From Apilactobacillus zhangqiuensis (GTDB lineage Bacteria > Bacillota > Bacilli > Lactobacillales > Lactobacillaceae), in NCBI RefSeq assembly GCF_019656215.1, contig NZ_BPLK01000004.1, forward strand, positions 1 through 64,000: 64,000 nucleotides of DNA. The letters run 5' to 3'. The position numbers and the translations under genes are program-made. Positions 35,941-45,175 of the stretch are shown here, piece after piece; the first letter of the stretch is position 1; the number at the start of each line of letters is the position of its first letter. The notes below the pieces were generated by a model. It saw nothing but the letters and a program-made list of their open reading frames with translations. It made no database searches and was not told the DNA's origin.

Positions 35941-35982
35941 TTAGCGCTAACCCTTACACTATTAATAACGTGTCAGCTGACA
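35941..35982 (-). promoter_or_regulatory. Palindromes upstream of DUF1659
   Basis: Two perfect palindromes: TTAGCGCTAA (35941-35950) and TGTCAGCTGACA (35971-35982). The second overlaps a possible minus-strand -35 TTGTCA. They lie 35-75 nt before the DUF1659 start and could be operators. Confidence 0.4.
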
Positions 35983-35988
35983 AAAGTG

Positions 35989-36489
35989 TTACCCCAATTT
36001 GTAAAATTCTTCCTGGACACCTTTCTTCCATTGATAGACCGTCTTTCGACTCACGTGATATTTTCTAGCAATGTCTGTCACCGTCATCGATTCGTTATAG
36101 GCACAACACAAAAACTTTCTTTGGTTGGTGGTACAGTGTAGCCACAACTGATTTAACAAATCGATTCCATCAATTTCGTCGTGTGGAGAAAAGCTATCAT
36201 CGACTTCTGATTCAACACTAATTACGTGGTTATTGTTGCGTTGTTGTTTTCTTAAAATATCTAACAGATGCCAATAGACCGCCTGAAATAGATAGCCACA
36301 TACCCGATCATCATCTAGTTCATCGTTGTATTGACCATACTTGGTGGCTAGGTGGATAAAGCCCTCCTGCTTTAAATCCTCAAATTGTGGGTTATCCATC
36401 CTGATGTTGAGACGTTTCAATACACCATATACAATCCCGACATGATTTTGCTTCATTAAAAACTCAAATCCTGCATCTAAATTATTCAT
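35989..36489 (-). CDS. Sigma-70 family factor, SigH/ComX-like
   Basis: 166 residues. Region 2 is around FEDLKQEGFIHLATKYGQYN and the -10 binding segment VCGYLFQAVYWHLLDILRK. Region 4 HTH is MTVTDIARKYHVSRKTVYQWKKG near the end. Size and pattern fit the alternative sigma factors called SigH or ComX in lactobacilli, which drive late competence genes. AAAGGA lies 9 nt before the ATG at 36489, and the 22-codon upstream extension is rejected. No anti-sigma gene is next to it, which separates it from typical ECF systems. Confidence 0.75.
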   Translation of the reverse strand: MNNLDAGFEFLMKQNHVGIVYGVLKRLNIRMDNPQFEDLKQEGFIHLATKYGQYNDELDDDRVCGYLFQAVYWHLLDILRKQQRNNNHVISVESEVDDSFSPHDEIDGIDLLNQLWLHCTTNQRKFLCCAYNESMTVTDIARKYHVSRKTVYQWKKGVQEEFYKLG

Positions 36490-36655
36490 CTTAATCAATC
36501 CTTTAACGTATTGATCAAGGGCCCTTGAACGTATAAAAAAATAACAATGATGCACAAAAATAACACCGTGGCTTTTTTCACTTAAAACTGCAAAATCTTA
36601 CACTTTCAATATAAAAAATAGTAGAATGAAAATAATCAATCTAGGAGGTTGTGTC

Positions 36656-37090
36656 ATGGAATGGAAAGTAAAAACATTTGATGAAATCACACGCGATGAA
36701 CTATGGGCCATCTACTACGCCCGTGTTCAAACCTTTGTGGTCGAACAAAAACGTCCCTACCAAGAAGTCGATGATGTCGACAAAAAAGCACTACATATCT
36801 GGGCTGAAGAAGATGGGCAACTACTAGCCTATGCAAGAGTCTTCCACGGAGAAGACCACACTTCATTCGGTAGAGTCCTTACTACCCCTGCCGCTCGTGG
36901 CAAAGGATTGGGCAAACAATTAATTGAACGCGTATTAAAGGAAATCGACGAACACTTCAATCATCCACGAGTAGAAATCGATTCACAGGATGACAAGGAA
37001 GGCTTTTATGCCAAGTTTGGCTTTAAATCAGTCGGCGATGTCTACGAGTTCCACCAAACTCCACACATTAAAATGATTTTGAACAAATAA
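36656..37090 (+). CDS. GNAT family N-acetyltransferase, ElaA-like
   Basis: 144 residues. The ElaA pattern is clear: LWAIYYARVQTFVVEQKRPYQEVDDVD at the N-terminus, then FGRVLTTPAARGKGLGKQLI, the acetyl-CoA-binding segment, and FYAKFGFKSVGDVYEF near the end. It should acetylate a small amine using acetyl-CoA. The substrate is unknown. AGGAGG precedes the ATG at 36656. Monocistronic. Confidence 0.9.
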   Translation: MEWKVKTFDEITRDELWAIYYARVQTFVVEQKRPYQEVDDVDKKALHIWAEEDGQLLAYARVFHGEDHTSFGRVLTTPAARGKGLGKQLIERVLKEIDEHFNHPRVEIDSQDDKEGFYAKFGFKSVGDVYEFHQTPHIKMILNK

Positions 37091-37128
37091 AAAAATGCAT
37101 GCAGATAATTTTTATCTACATGCATTTT
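37090..37128. terminator. Bidirectional terminator
   Basis: AAAAATGCATG and CATGCATTTTTT arms, with an inner TAGATAAAAA-like stem. It lies between the GNAT gene and a convergent hypothetical gene. Confidence 0.75.
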
Positions 37129-37692
37129 TTAGTGCATAAATTCCTTAATTTTGTTCATATCAATTACGCTAGATTCTTCTAAATTCTTCAAGTTAAACTC
37201 GACGGGATTCAAGTGGACCCTTGGATCGTTAACGATAAACTCAAATCCTAATTGGAAATCCTTTTTGGAGATATCGTTGTGTGATACATCATCATGTTCG
37301 TGTTTGGCAATCGAGAAAGCTTCTGCGATAATGCGATTTAACTGTTCGTCATCGCTACTGCGTTTTATCGAAATCGTCACGATATAGTCGTTGGAAATCG
37401 GACGCCATCTGGTCAATCCTTCTCTAAACAAATCCAAGTTCACACTATGGGCAAGTTCCTCACCATGTAACGTCATGTAAATCCGATTGAGTTTAATAAA
37501 CCCACTCGTGTTTAGTTTTTCATCCAAGAAGTAGATGAAGACCCCTTGACCATTGACGGACGAACGATCAACTCTGATTTTCATTGGGGGCTGACGGCGA
37601 TTCAAGTACAACGCAATATAGGCGGTGATAAAAGTTCCAATCGCACTGGCTAATTCGAAAATATCATTCCAACTTAATGGTTCTAAATGCAT
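37129..37692 (-). CDS. Hypothetical single-pass membrane protein
   Basis: 187 residues. One hydrophobic segment (about 12-31), then a soluble domain of mixed beta strands and helices rich in charged residues. The membrane segment next to NRRQPPMKI suggests the bulk is cytosolic. AAGGGG lies 8 nt before the ATG. No family recognised. It is monocistronic between two bidirectional terminators. Confidence 0.6.
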   Translation of the reverse strand: MHLEPLSWNDIFELASAIGTFITAYIALYLNRRQPPMKIRVDRSSVNGQGVFIYFLDEKLNTSGFIKLNRIYMTLHGEELAHSVNLDLFREGLTRWRPISNDYIVTISIKRSSDDEQLNRIIAEAFSIAKHEHDDVSHNDISKKDFQLGFEFIVNDPRVHLNPVEFNLKNLEESSVIDMNKIKEFMH

Positions 37693-37713
37693 TCAAACAT
37701 CCCCTTCATTAAT

Positions 37714-37745
37714 AAAAAGCAGCCACATAATGTGGTTGCTTTTTA
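37714..37745. terminator. Terminator before the hypothetical gene
   Basis: AAAAAGCAGCCACA and TGTGGTTGCTTTTT arms around TAA, symmetric. It ends the secreted Lys-rich protein gene on the minus strand. Confidence 0.75.
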
Positions 37746-37748
37746 GTT

Positions 37749-39521
37749 TTAATTAATTGGTGTGGTTGATTTCAATACTTCGGATCTCCAAAGTACTACT
37801 AAATAACCATAGCCACTGCTATCAAATGATAGACTTTCAAATTCACGGTTAGTACCGAATGTTGTGTAATGAACATCTTGTGGTTGAATGTTATCGTTTT
37901 TAACTTGATCGACTGGAATTGAAACAATCATATCGTTTGATAATAGATATAAACGGTTGTTATTGCGGTTAAATGTGACACCTTGGTTGAAACTACCTGG
38001 CCACTTGATTAGTCCCTTCACTGGAGAGAATTGAATACCATGGTCATCCATTGTTCCGTGGAATAATGTGTAGGTACCCTTCATCTTCTTAGGACCACCA
38101 CGAACACCAAAGTACGCATTACCATCGTTATCAAATGTCAATGTATGAATAGCGTAGAAATGACCCTTGTTGTTTAGCTTGAAACGGTAAACGTGAACCG
38201 GATTCATATGTTCAGCATCCATTTCGGTAACTTGATTATAGAAGTCATCACCAACAACTCCAAGCTTATCGTCTTGAGCTAAGTAGACATGGTTATTACT
38301 TGGGTTATATGACAATGTTTGACCATGACCAATGTTAGTAACTGGACTAATTGTAAGTAATTTGGACAAATCAAAGTACTTACGGAATAAATCGTTACGT
38401 TGGCCAACACGATTAATCTCACGATTATTATGATCAATCTTTGCCCTCCAAGCATTGATTTGCTTGTTGTTCTTAGTAATCACCTTGTTTTGGACTTTTT
38501 TAACTTTGTTATAAGCCTTAAATGCCTTAGGTGATAGCTTACTCATGTTCTTCTTTTTGGCATTTAGTTTCTTATATGTCTTGTTTAACTTACTAATTTG
38601 CTTTTTTACTGCTCGAGATTTGGCGTGTCTCTTATTTAATTTCTTAAAAGCTTTACGGTTTGCTTTAATTGACTTAGCTAGTTGGTTTCTAGTCTTCTTA
38701 GTAGCTTTGTTGAAAGCCTTTTGACTCTTCTTAACTTTAGCATTAGCAGAGTTATTTGCCTTTTTCATCTTGTTAATTTTTGCTTGGATGAGATTGTTAT
38801 CTCTTCTATAGATATCAGTATTAACAATGAAATCGGATAACTTCTTGCTGTGGTCACTACCGTAAGCAGAGTTTCTGTTAAAGAAGTTAAAGACCTTCGC
38901 TAGGATGTTTTGTTGAGTACTATCATCAATCCCCAACTTATCTAAAGCATCTAGTCTAATCTTTACAATTGCACCCTTGTTGGTATTAGTTCCAGCAGAT
39001 TCAACAAAGTAAATGCTGTCGTTTGCGATGATTCCACCTTGATAATTTCCGTGTTCTTCAGGACTTACGTGAAATCCTTCTGGTAAGAACCATTTTGTCT
39101 TAAAGGTTAATGATCCTGTATTGATGGAATCGATTGATGTGTAATTGCTTGGCATCGCCATGTTACGAACACGTGTATAGTTACCCCACGTTGGTGTAAT
39201 CTTTGGCAAACTAGAATCAATTACATGGTAGTTAGTGCTGCTGTTATCGACATAGGCGTTATCTGTGGTGGTAGTTGGAACGCCATTGGTGTCGATGGAA
39301 TCACTGATGGTCTTGTTATCGTTAAACTTATCACCAGTTTTTTGTGTCCCCTCGTTTGGCTTTGCTGTGTCGCCATCGATTGATTCAGGATCCTTGTCAT
39401 CAATGATGTTTGAGCTATTGTTGGCATCTGCGGATACCTTAATTCCAAAGTCAATTGAAGGTAACGAAATTAACATTGCAATGATTGTTAAAAGTAAGAA
39501 TAAATTTCTTATCTTCTTCAT
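37749..39521 (-). CDS. Secreted propeller-like protein with Lys-rich helical insert
   Basis: 590 residues. Signal peptide 1-31 (ending VSA-D), an Asp/Asn/Thr-rich linker (about 32-110), then beta-strand-rich segments with GYGYLVVLWR and YLLSNDMIVSIP patterns typical of propeller-type folds. Between about 235 and 375 lies a helical Lys/Asn/Ala-rich stretch (KKANNSANAKVKK, then KKLNKRHAK) interrupting them. No LPXTG is seen; the basic helices could bind teichoic acid or DNA. No family recognised. The call is from composition and pattern only. Confidence 0.55.
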   Translation of the reverse strand: MKKIRNLFLLLTIIAMLISLPSIDFGIKVSADANNSSNIIDDKDPESIDGDTAKPNEGTQKTGDKFNDNKTISDSIDTNGVPTTTTDNAYVDNSSTNYHVIDSSLPKITPTWGNYTRVRNMAMPSNYTSIDSINTGSLTFKTKWFLPEGFHVSPEEHGNYQGGIIANDSIYFVESAGTNTNKGAIVKIRLDALDKLGIDDSTQQNILAKVFNFFNRNSAYGSDHSKKLSDFIVNTDIYRRDNNLIQAKINKMKKANNSANAKVKKSQKAFNKATKKTRNQLAKSIKANRKAFKKLNKRHAKSRAVKKQISKLNKTYKKLNAKKKNMSKLSPKAFKAYNKVKKVQNKVITKNNKQINAWRAKIDHNNREINRVGQRNDLFRKYFDLSKLLTISPVTNIGHGQTLSYNPSNNHVYLAQDDKLGVVGDDFYNQVTEMDAEHMNPVHVYRFKLNNKGHFYAIHTLTFDNDGNAYFGVRGGPKKMKGTYTLFHGTMDDHGIQFSPVKGLIKWPGSFNQGVTFNRNNNRLYLLSNDMIVSIPVDQVKNDNIQPQDVHYTTFGTNREFESLSFDSSGYGYLVVLWRSEVLKSTTPIN

Positions 39522-39674
39522 GTCAAAAATCGCCCCTCTTAAAAATTAATCACTGCTTCTATTTAAACCCTTTGGCATCAGTTTTGCAATAAAATAATAC
39601 ACTGATAATTTAAAAACATTTTGAACATGATATAATGTAAATTAATATTGTATAAAATGAAAAGGACGTTTTTA

Positions 39675-41078
39675 ATGGCATACCAAAATCGCAATTATCG
39701 TTCTAACTACAACGACGTCGAAGTTGAAGTTGGACAACAATTTAAAATGACCATCAAAAGAATGGGCATTAACGGTGAAGGAATTGGTTTTTATGAACAC
39801 AAATTAGTGTTTGTTGCCGGTGCTTTTACCGATGAAAAAGTAGTCGCTGAAGTAACTAAGGTTTACCCTAATTACATCAAAGCAAAAGCTGTCAAGATTA
39901 ACCGTGTTTCGCCTGATCGTGTTGAACCTCGCGATAGTTATGCTGGTAATGTTGGTGGATTCGAACTTGAATCCCTTTCATACCCTGCACAACTTCGTTT
40001 CAAGCGTGATTTAATCAAACAAGCGTTAGAAAAGTTTCAACCACAAGGTTACAAGAACTTCAAAATTCGTTCTACCATGGGAATGGAAGATCCTTACGAA
40101 TACCGTAACAAGGCTCAATTCCCAGTTAGAATGAAGGATGGTAAGGTCATTGCCGGACTATTTAAGGAAGGTACTCATGAATTAGTCGATCTTCCCGAAT
40201 GTTCAGTTCAATACCCTGCTACCATGAAGGTAATGAGAAAGATTGTTGAATTCATCCAAGAACTAGAAATTCCTGTTTTCGATGAATCAAACAATTCTGG
40301 AATCATCAAGACTGTGATTGTTCGTGCTGCATTGAACACCGACGATGTTCAAGTTGTGTTCGTTACCAACACTCCTAAGTTCGTCAAAAAAGGATTCATG
40401 CTAAAGAAAATCATGATGGAACTACCAGAAGTTACTTCCGTTATGCAAAACATTAATCCTGGTGACTCCCCTCTTATCTGGGGTGACAAGACTGTCCACC
40501 TTGCCGGTAAGGATACCATCATTGAAAAAATTAAGGGACTAAGTTTCGAACTATCCGCTCGTGCTTTCCTACAATTGAATTCAATCATGCTACCTCGTCT
40601 ATACGAAGTTGCTATCTCAGCACTTGAACTAACTGGAAACGAAAAAATCGTGGATGCATACTCCGGTGTTGGTACCATTGGTTTACCATTGGCCAAACAT
40701 GCCGAAGAAATTCGTGGAATGGATATCATCCCTGAAGCCGTTGAAGATGCTAATCACAATGCCATCATCAACAAAATCAGAAACGCTTACTACGAAGTAG
40801 GTAAAGCCGAAGACCTTCTGCCTGAATGGTTAGAAGAAGGTTTCAAACCGGATGCCATCATCGTTGACCCACCACGTACTGGACTAGACGATAAATTAAT
40901 TGACGCTATTTTGAAGAGTGCACCAGAAAAATTCGTATATGTATCGTGTAATCCTTCAACCATGGCAGCCGATTTAGTCCAACTAACTCGTAAGTACAAG
41001 GTTGACTTCATTCAGCCAATCGACATGATGCCACAAACTCCACGTTGTGAAGCGGTCGTTAAATTTACTAAAAAATAA
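39675..41078 (+). CDS. rlmCD: 23S rRNA (uracil-5-)-methyltransferase RlmCD-type
   Basis: 467 residues. N-terminal TRAM domain (FKMTIKRMGINGEGIGFYEH), a central domain, then the SAM-binding fold with VDAYSGVGTIGLPLA, the IVDPPRTGLDDKL motif and the catalytic Cys in VYVSCNPSTMAADL. Family members make m5U in 23S rRNA (U1939, in Bacillus also U747) or in tRNA. AAGGA precedes the ATG at 39675 and the 9-codon extension is rejected. The next gene starts 22 nt after the stop, so they may be co-transcribed. Confidence 0.93.
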   Translation: MAYQNRNYRSNYNDVEVEVGQQFKMTIKRMGINGEGIGFYEHKLVFVAGAFTDEKVVAEVTKVYPNYIKAKAVKINRVSPDRVEPRDSYAGNVGGFELESLSYPAQLRFKRDLIKQALEKFQPQGYKNFKIRSTMGMEDPYEYRNKAQFPVRMKDGKVIAGLFKEGTHELVDLPECSVQYPATMKVMRKIVEFIQELEIPVFDESNNSGIIKTVIVRAALNTDDVQVVFVTNTPKFVKKGFMLKKIMMELPEVTSVMQNINPGDSPLIWGDKTVHLAGKDTIIEKIKGLSFELSARAFLQLNSIMLPRLYEVAISALELTGNEKIVDAYSGVGTIGLPLAKHAEEIRGMDIIPEAVEDANHNAIINKIRNAYYEVGKAEDLLPEWLEEGFKPDAIIVDPPRTGLDDKLIDAILKSAPEKFVYVSCNPSTMAADLVQLTRKYKVDFIQPIDMMPQTPRCEAVVKFTKK

Positions 41079-41100
41079 TCGATAGAAAGTAGGTATTCAC

Positions 41101-41538
41101 ATGAATAACTTCCCTAAACCACCAGATTTTAAGCAAAATTTCGTCTTCATGATTAAGCGTGATGATCGCATCAAGTTTGGTCGTTTTGGATTCTCCATTC
41201 TATCATTCTTGCTACACTGGATTCCTTCAATCTTACGTTCTGATTATTACAACACTGCATGTATCATCGGTGTTGATGCATGTATCTACATGGCTACTCA
41301 CATGTTCTTACAATTGGTATTGAACGTTGATCCAAGTAACGCCATGAACATCATGTACTTAATCGGTTCAGTTATTTGGGGACTATTCTACAACACCATG
41401 TACATCAAACGCTTGGTCAACAAGGGATTTAGACCAATTGACGTTGATTCAAAAAACGTTTTAAAAGAACATCGCATTGACTGTGAACTAACAGACATGA
41501 CTCCAGATGAAATCAATCATCAAGGACCAATGCTATAA
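41101..41538 (+). CDS. Small membrane protein (DUF2628-like)
   Basis: 145 residues with three hydrophobic segments (about 30-50, 58-80 and 87-102). The end of the last helix, IWGLFYNTMYIKRLVNKGFRPID, resembles the DUF2628 pattern. A charged tail rich in Asp and Glu follows. Positioned 22 nt after the rRNA methyltransferase gene and ends with its own terminator. Role unknown. Confidence 0.5.
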   Translation: MNNFPKPPDFKQNFVFMIKRDDRIKFGRFGFSILSFLLHWIPSILRSDYYNTACIIGVDACIYMATHMFLQLVLNVDPSNAMNIMYLIGSVIWGLFYNTMYIKRLVNKGFRPIDVDSKNVLKEHRIDCELTDMTPDEINHQGPML

Positions 41539-41543
41539 AAGAA

Positions 41544-41574
41544 AAGACTCAAGATAAATTCTTGAGTCTTTTTT
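41544..41574. terminator. Terminator
   Basis: Arms AAAAGACTCAAG and CTTGAGTCTTTT around a 7-nt loop, with T-run. Confidence 0.8.
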
Positions 41575-41595
41575 ATTTGCGATTTTTTATTAGTA

Positions 41596-41826
41596 TTATT
41601 TGCTAATCTTTAAATCTAAATCGTCACCAATGTGTTCGGTGTAATTAAAGCCAGCTTCTTTGAAGTATTTCTTTAATTCATCATTCACATTCTTTAGTGG
41701 ACGGCGATCTTCCTTTTGTTGGAATGCCTTAATATCGTATGCGGAATTATCTGAGTCCACATTGACGAAATTGTATTCCACATCCACTGTGTTTAGAATT
41801 TGTTGAATTAATTGTCTTTCTGTCAT
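41596..41826 (-). CDS. Small hypothetical protein
   Basis: 76 residues, acidic, mixed helix and strand, no signal or membrane segment. A GGGAGGAT ribosome site precedes the ATG. No family recognised. It is the only minus-strand gene between the DUF2628-like gene and the glycosyltransferases, and is convergent with the former. Confidence 0.5.
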   Translation of the reverse strand: MTERQLIQQILNTVDVEYNFVNVDSDNSAYDIKAFQQKEDRRPLKNVNDELKKYFKEAGFNYTEHIGDDLDLKISK

Positions 41827-41895
41827 AATTATCCTCCCAATAATACTTCACTATTTATTGTAAGACTAATTTAGACATTTGTTAAAAAATCATGT

Positions 41896-41950
41896 AAAAA
41901 TCTTTCTTAAGATTTTCTTTACTCAAATTTATCTCTCACTGCGTTATAAT
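41896..41950 (+). promoter_or_regulatory. Putative promoter region of the glycosyltransferase operon
   Basis: A small hairpin AAAATCTT/AAGATTTT (41897-41915 region) is followed by a -10 like TATAAT near 41946. The -35 is weak. This gap of about 150 nt has no ORF. Confidence 0.35.
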
Positions 41951-41981
41951 AATTGTAACTACATAAAAAGGAGTATCCGAT

Positions 41982-43616
41982 ATGAATTTTTTCTTAAATT
42001 CTAGCTTTAACGAAAAAAACTCCGGGATTGAACATGCCCAGTTAAAACGTGCAAAACTATTCGAAAAATTCGGCGAAGACTATCGTTTGGTCTTTCGTGA
42101 ATGGAATCCATTGCTACACTTCTACCTAAATAACAATGGGATTTCTGATAAATACATTCTAAACATTTTCGATTACTTCCAAAAAGCTACCGATGTTCAA
42201 AAAAAGACAATCCGTCCAAAAGATATCAACTTTGGGGTTACTAATCTTAGATACGAAGAAGAAAAAGATAACAATCGTGTAATTGTATACAGCAAGAATC
42301 AAATCGTTGCTCGTATCAACCTATTTGGTAAGGATATTACCAACGATCAAATCGTTAAATCAGTTGAACTATTCGATGGATTTGCCAACCTATATCGTGT
42401 GGATTTCTACGACTACCGCGGTTTTGTCTCAATGGCTCAATGGTATACTCCTGACAATAAGATTGCGACTGAAACTTGGTACACTCCTGAAGGTCGTCCT
42501 GCAGTCGAAGACTACTTCAGATTAAATGCTCAAGGTAAAATGGAAAAATCTGGTTTCAAAACCATCGATGAAAGCGGCACTGTCCGCACCCACAACAATA
42601 TCGTCGGTTTACTTCAAGAATTTCTTGAAAAGATTAACGTCGAATTCATGGACAAGGACCATCCAAACATCTACGTGATGGATCGTTCTGACTACTTCGA
42701 AGAAATTTTGGAAAAATTGAGTTCTCCTACCTACACCGTCTTGCATCTACATAACTCACATGCCGGTGATGCTCAACAACCAGATACTTCAATCATGAAC
42801 AACAACTACGAATACTCATTGACCGACGCCAATAGATATGACGCCATTGTTTCTGCTACCGAAAAACAAACCAAAGACGTTAAACGTCGGTTCAATCCAG
42901 ATGTGGATATGTTCACCATCCCCGTTGGTGTGATTAAAAACGAAGAACTAAAGGGTCAACACATTCCAATGAAGGATCGTAAACAACACAGTATTGTCGT
43001 AACCGCCAGAGTGGCTCCAGAAAAGCAAATTAACAAGATTATTGATGCCATGGGAATGGCCAAAAAAGAAGTTCCAGACATCAACATGGATGTTTACGGA
43101 TACGTCGACCACTCAAATAATGATATTGCGATGAAGCGCATCAACGCCTCACTAGACGAATATGACCTAAAAGATGCCGTTCATTTACACAACTACACCA
43201 ATGACGTTACCGGCGTACAAAGAAACGCCCAACTATACGCACTCGCTTCTGTCATGGAAGGTTTCAACCTTGCTCTAATGGAAGCTCAAGCTCAAGGTGA
43301 TGTTGGTGTAACCTTTGATACCAACTACGGTCCAAACGAATTAATCGTCGATAACGAAAATGGTTACGTCGTGGATTATGACGACACCAAGGCCCTATCG
43401 GATAGAATGGTCAAACTATTTACGGACGATGAACTACTACAAAAGATGTCAAATCAAGCTTATAAATTATCAAACCGTTTCTCAGAAGACAGTGTTTGGG
43501 CAGATTGGAAACAACTAATCGACTCTGCTAAGCATACTTGGCAAGACAAACTAAAAACTTATCACTTCGACATCAAAGACGGTCTAAGCGATATGGAACA
43601 CACCGAGGAGGCCTAA
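41982..43616 (+). CDS. GT4 glycosyltransferase, TagE/GtfA-like (gene 1)
   Basis: 544 residues. The N-terminus (NSGIEHAQLKRAKLFEKFG) and the following beta-rich region (about 90-200) match the DUF1975-type domain seen in TagE and in GtfA of SRRP glycosylation systems. The C-terminal GT4 half has APEKQINKIIDAMG and the retaining EX7E motif EGFNLALME near 426-434. It should transfer glucose or GlcNAc from a UDP-sugar to a protein or a teichoic acid. AAAGGAG precedes the ATG. It lies 2 nt before a paralog and faces the Ser-rich adhesin gene, so adhesin glycosylation is likely. Wall teichoic acid glucosylation is the alternative. Confidence 0.78.
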   Translation: MNFFLNSSFNEKNSGIEHAQLKRAKLFEKFGEDYRLVFREWNPLLHFYLNNNGISDKYILNIFDYFQKATDVQKKTIRPKDINFGVTNLRYEEEKDNNRVIVYSKNQIVARINLFGKDITNDQIVKSVELFDGFANLYRVDFYDYRGFVSMAQWYTPDNKIATETWYTPEGRPAVEDYFRLNAQGKMEKSGFKTIDESGTVRTHNNIVGLLQEFLEKINVEFMDKDHPNIYVMDRSDYFEEILEKLSSPTYTVLHLHNSHAGDAQQPDTSIMNNNYEYSLTDANRYDAIVSATEKQTKDVKRRFNPDVDMFTIPVGVIKNEELKGQHIPMKDRKQHSIVVTARVAPEKQINKIIDAMGMAKKEVPDINMDVYGYVDHSNNDIAMKRINASLDEYDLKDAVHLHNYTNDVTGVQRNAQLYALASVMEGFNLALMEAQAQGDVGVTFDTNYGPNELIVDNENGYVVDYDDTKALSDRMVKLFTDDELLQKMSNQAYKLSNRFSEDSVWADWKQLIDSAKHTWQDKLKTYHFDIKDGLSDMEHTEEA

Positions 43617-43618
43617 TC

Positions 43619-45133
43619 ATGAGCAAGAAATTTTTATTCGTGAATGAAAACATTTTTACATTCAATTCGGGAACTGAATTTTCAGCCATGAACCGAATCA
43701 AACTGTTTAAAAAATATAACGTTGATGCCAAGATTGTTACCAGAAACTACAACCCTTCATTGCATCAAGAAATTAAAAAATACGGTATCGACGATGACGA
43801 TATCATCAACATGTATGACTACTTCCAAGGCGAAATGGGACCTAAAAAGCACCACGAATTCTTGCGTTACTCTAACCTAGTCGACAAACATGAATACAAG
43901 ATTAATGGTGTCGACAACAACAAGTCCTACATCGAAAAATTAGGTCAACGTGTCGCAAAAGTTTCCATCTTTCCACTTACTGTTGGTGAAATTGGTAACG
44001 TTGATTACTACGATAACTTCGGCAATGTCTCAAGTAGAGATGTCTTCGACTATCGTGGTTTTAAATCCAAGGAAATCTACATGCATCCGGATGGCAACAT
44101 TGGTCATGAACTAGTCTTAAATAAGGCTGGCGATCCGGTCATGGAAATCACCCACATGAACGTTGGTAACCAATTATTACCTACCATGTTTAAGCTATTA
44201 AACTACAATGGTAAAACATTACGTTTCAATACCGAGGATGAACTATACTCATTCTTCTTAAGCGAAATTTCCGACAAGGGCACCGTCATTATTAACGACC
44301 GTCCATCATTAACCGGTGTTGTTGGTGACGTCAAATCCACCAAGCATAAATACCAAATCATGCATAACGAACACACCGAAGATGCAACTGAAGCCGGCAA
44401 TCCTAAGGCGAAGTTATTCGATAACCTAGTTCCTCTATTTAAGGACTACCAAAAGAGCTACGAAGGTGTTATCACCCCAACCGAAGCTCAAAAGAAGGAC
44501 TTGCAAAAGCGTTATCCAAAGATGAAGTTCTACTCTATTTATGACGCCGCTATCTTTGATTTACACAAACCAACAACCGATGTGACAACTCACGAAATCA
44601 CATACATGGGTCGTGTCTTTAGAGATAAGAATGTCTCTGAATTGATTTCAATCATCCCTGCCATTAAGCAAACCATCCCTGATGTCCACTTAACCATGAT
44701 GGGCTACTTTGAATCGGGTCAATTCAAAAATGAATTAGACGAAATCATCAAGCAATTGAATGTTTCTGATAACGTCTCAATGATCGACTACAAAGTCGGC
44801 AAGGAAAAAGAAAACGTCCTAGAAAATACCCGTGTCCTAGTCCAATCATCCAAAGGTGAAGGACTAAGTATGGCACTAATCGAAGGTCTAGCTTACGGAA
44901 TTCCTGAAGTTGCCTACGACGTTAACTACGGTCCAAACGAAATCATCGATGATGATAAGAATGGCTACCTAGTTAAGTCCGGTGATATCGGCAAACTAGC
45001 TACTCAAGTAATCGACCTTTTAGGAAACGATGAAAAACACAAACGCCAAAGTGAACAAGCAATTGCTAAGGCTGATAAATTCAGTGCCGATAATGTAATG
45101 AAACAATGGAAACAATTCTTTGAAACCATTTAA
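43619..45133 (+). CDS. GT4 glycosyltransferase, TagE/GtfA-like (gene 2)
   Basis: 504 residues, paralog of the previous gene (NSGTEFSAMNRIKLFKKYN, then IINMYDYFQGEMG). The GT4 part has EITYMGRVFRDKN, the EX7E motif EGLSMALIE and DVNYGPNEIIDDDKNGYLV. ATG at 43619 has GAGGAGG just inside the end of the first gene, so the two are translationally coupled and may form a heteromer, like GtfA-GtfB. The 27-codon upstream extension is rejected. It is convergent with the Ser/Ala-rich giant, sharing a terminator. Confidence 0.78.
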   Translation: MSKKFLFVNENIFTFNSGTEFSAMNRIKLFKKYNVDAKIVTRNYNPSLHQEIKKYGIDDDDIINMYDYFQGEMGPKKHHEFLRYSNLVDKHEYKINGVDNNKSYIEKLGQRVAKVSIFPLTVGEIGNVDYYDNFGNVSSRDVFDYRGFKSKEIYMHPDGNIGHELVLNKAGDPVMEITHMNVGNQLLPTMFKLLNYNGKTLRFNTEDELYSFFLSEISDKGTVIINDRPSLTGVVGDVKSTKHKYQIMHNEHTEDATEAGNPKAKLFDNLVPLFKDYQKSYEGVITPTEAQKKDLQKRYPKMKFYSIYDAAIFDLHKPTTDVTTHEITYMGRVFRDKNVSELISIIPAIKQTIPDVHLTMMGYFESGQFKNELDEIIKQLNVSDNVSMIDYKVGKEKENVLENTRVLVQSSKGEGLSMALIEGLAYGIPEVAYDVNYGPNEIIDDDKNGYLVKSGDIGKLATQVIDLLGNDEKHKRQSEQAIAKADKFSADNVMKQWKQFFETI

Positions 45134-45140
45134 AACAAAT

Positions 45141-45174
45141 AAAAAGCCCCTATCAATTCGATAGGAGCTTTTTT
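45141..45174. terminator. Bidirectional terminator between GT pair and adhesin
   Basis: Arms AAAAAGCCCCTATC and GATAGGAGCTTTTTT around AATTC, one mismatch. Confidence 0.8.
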
Positions 45175-45175
45175 A

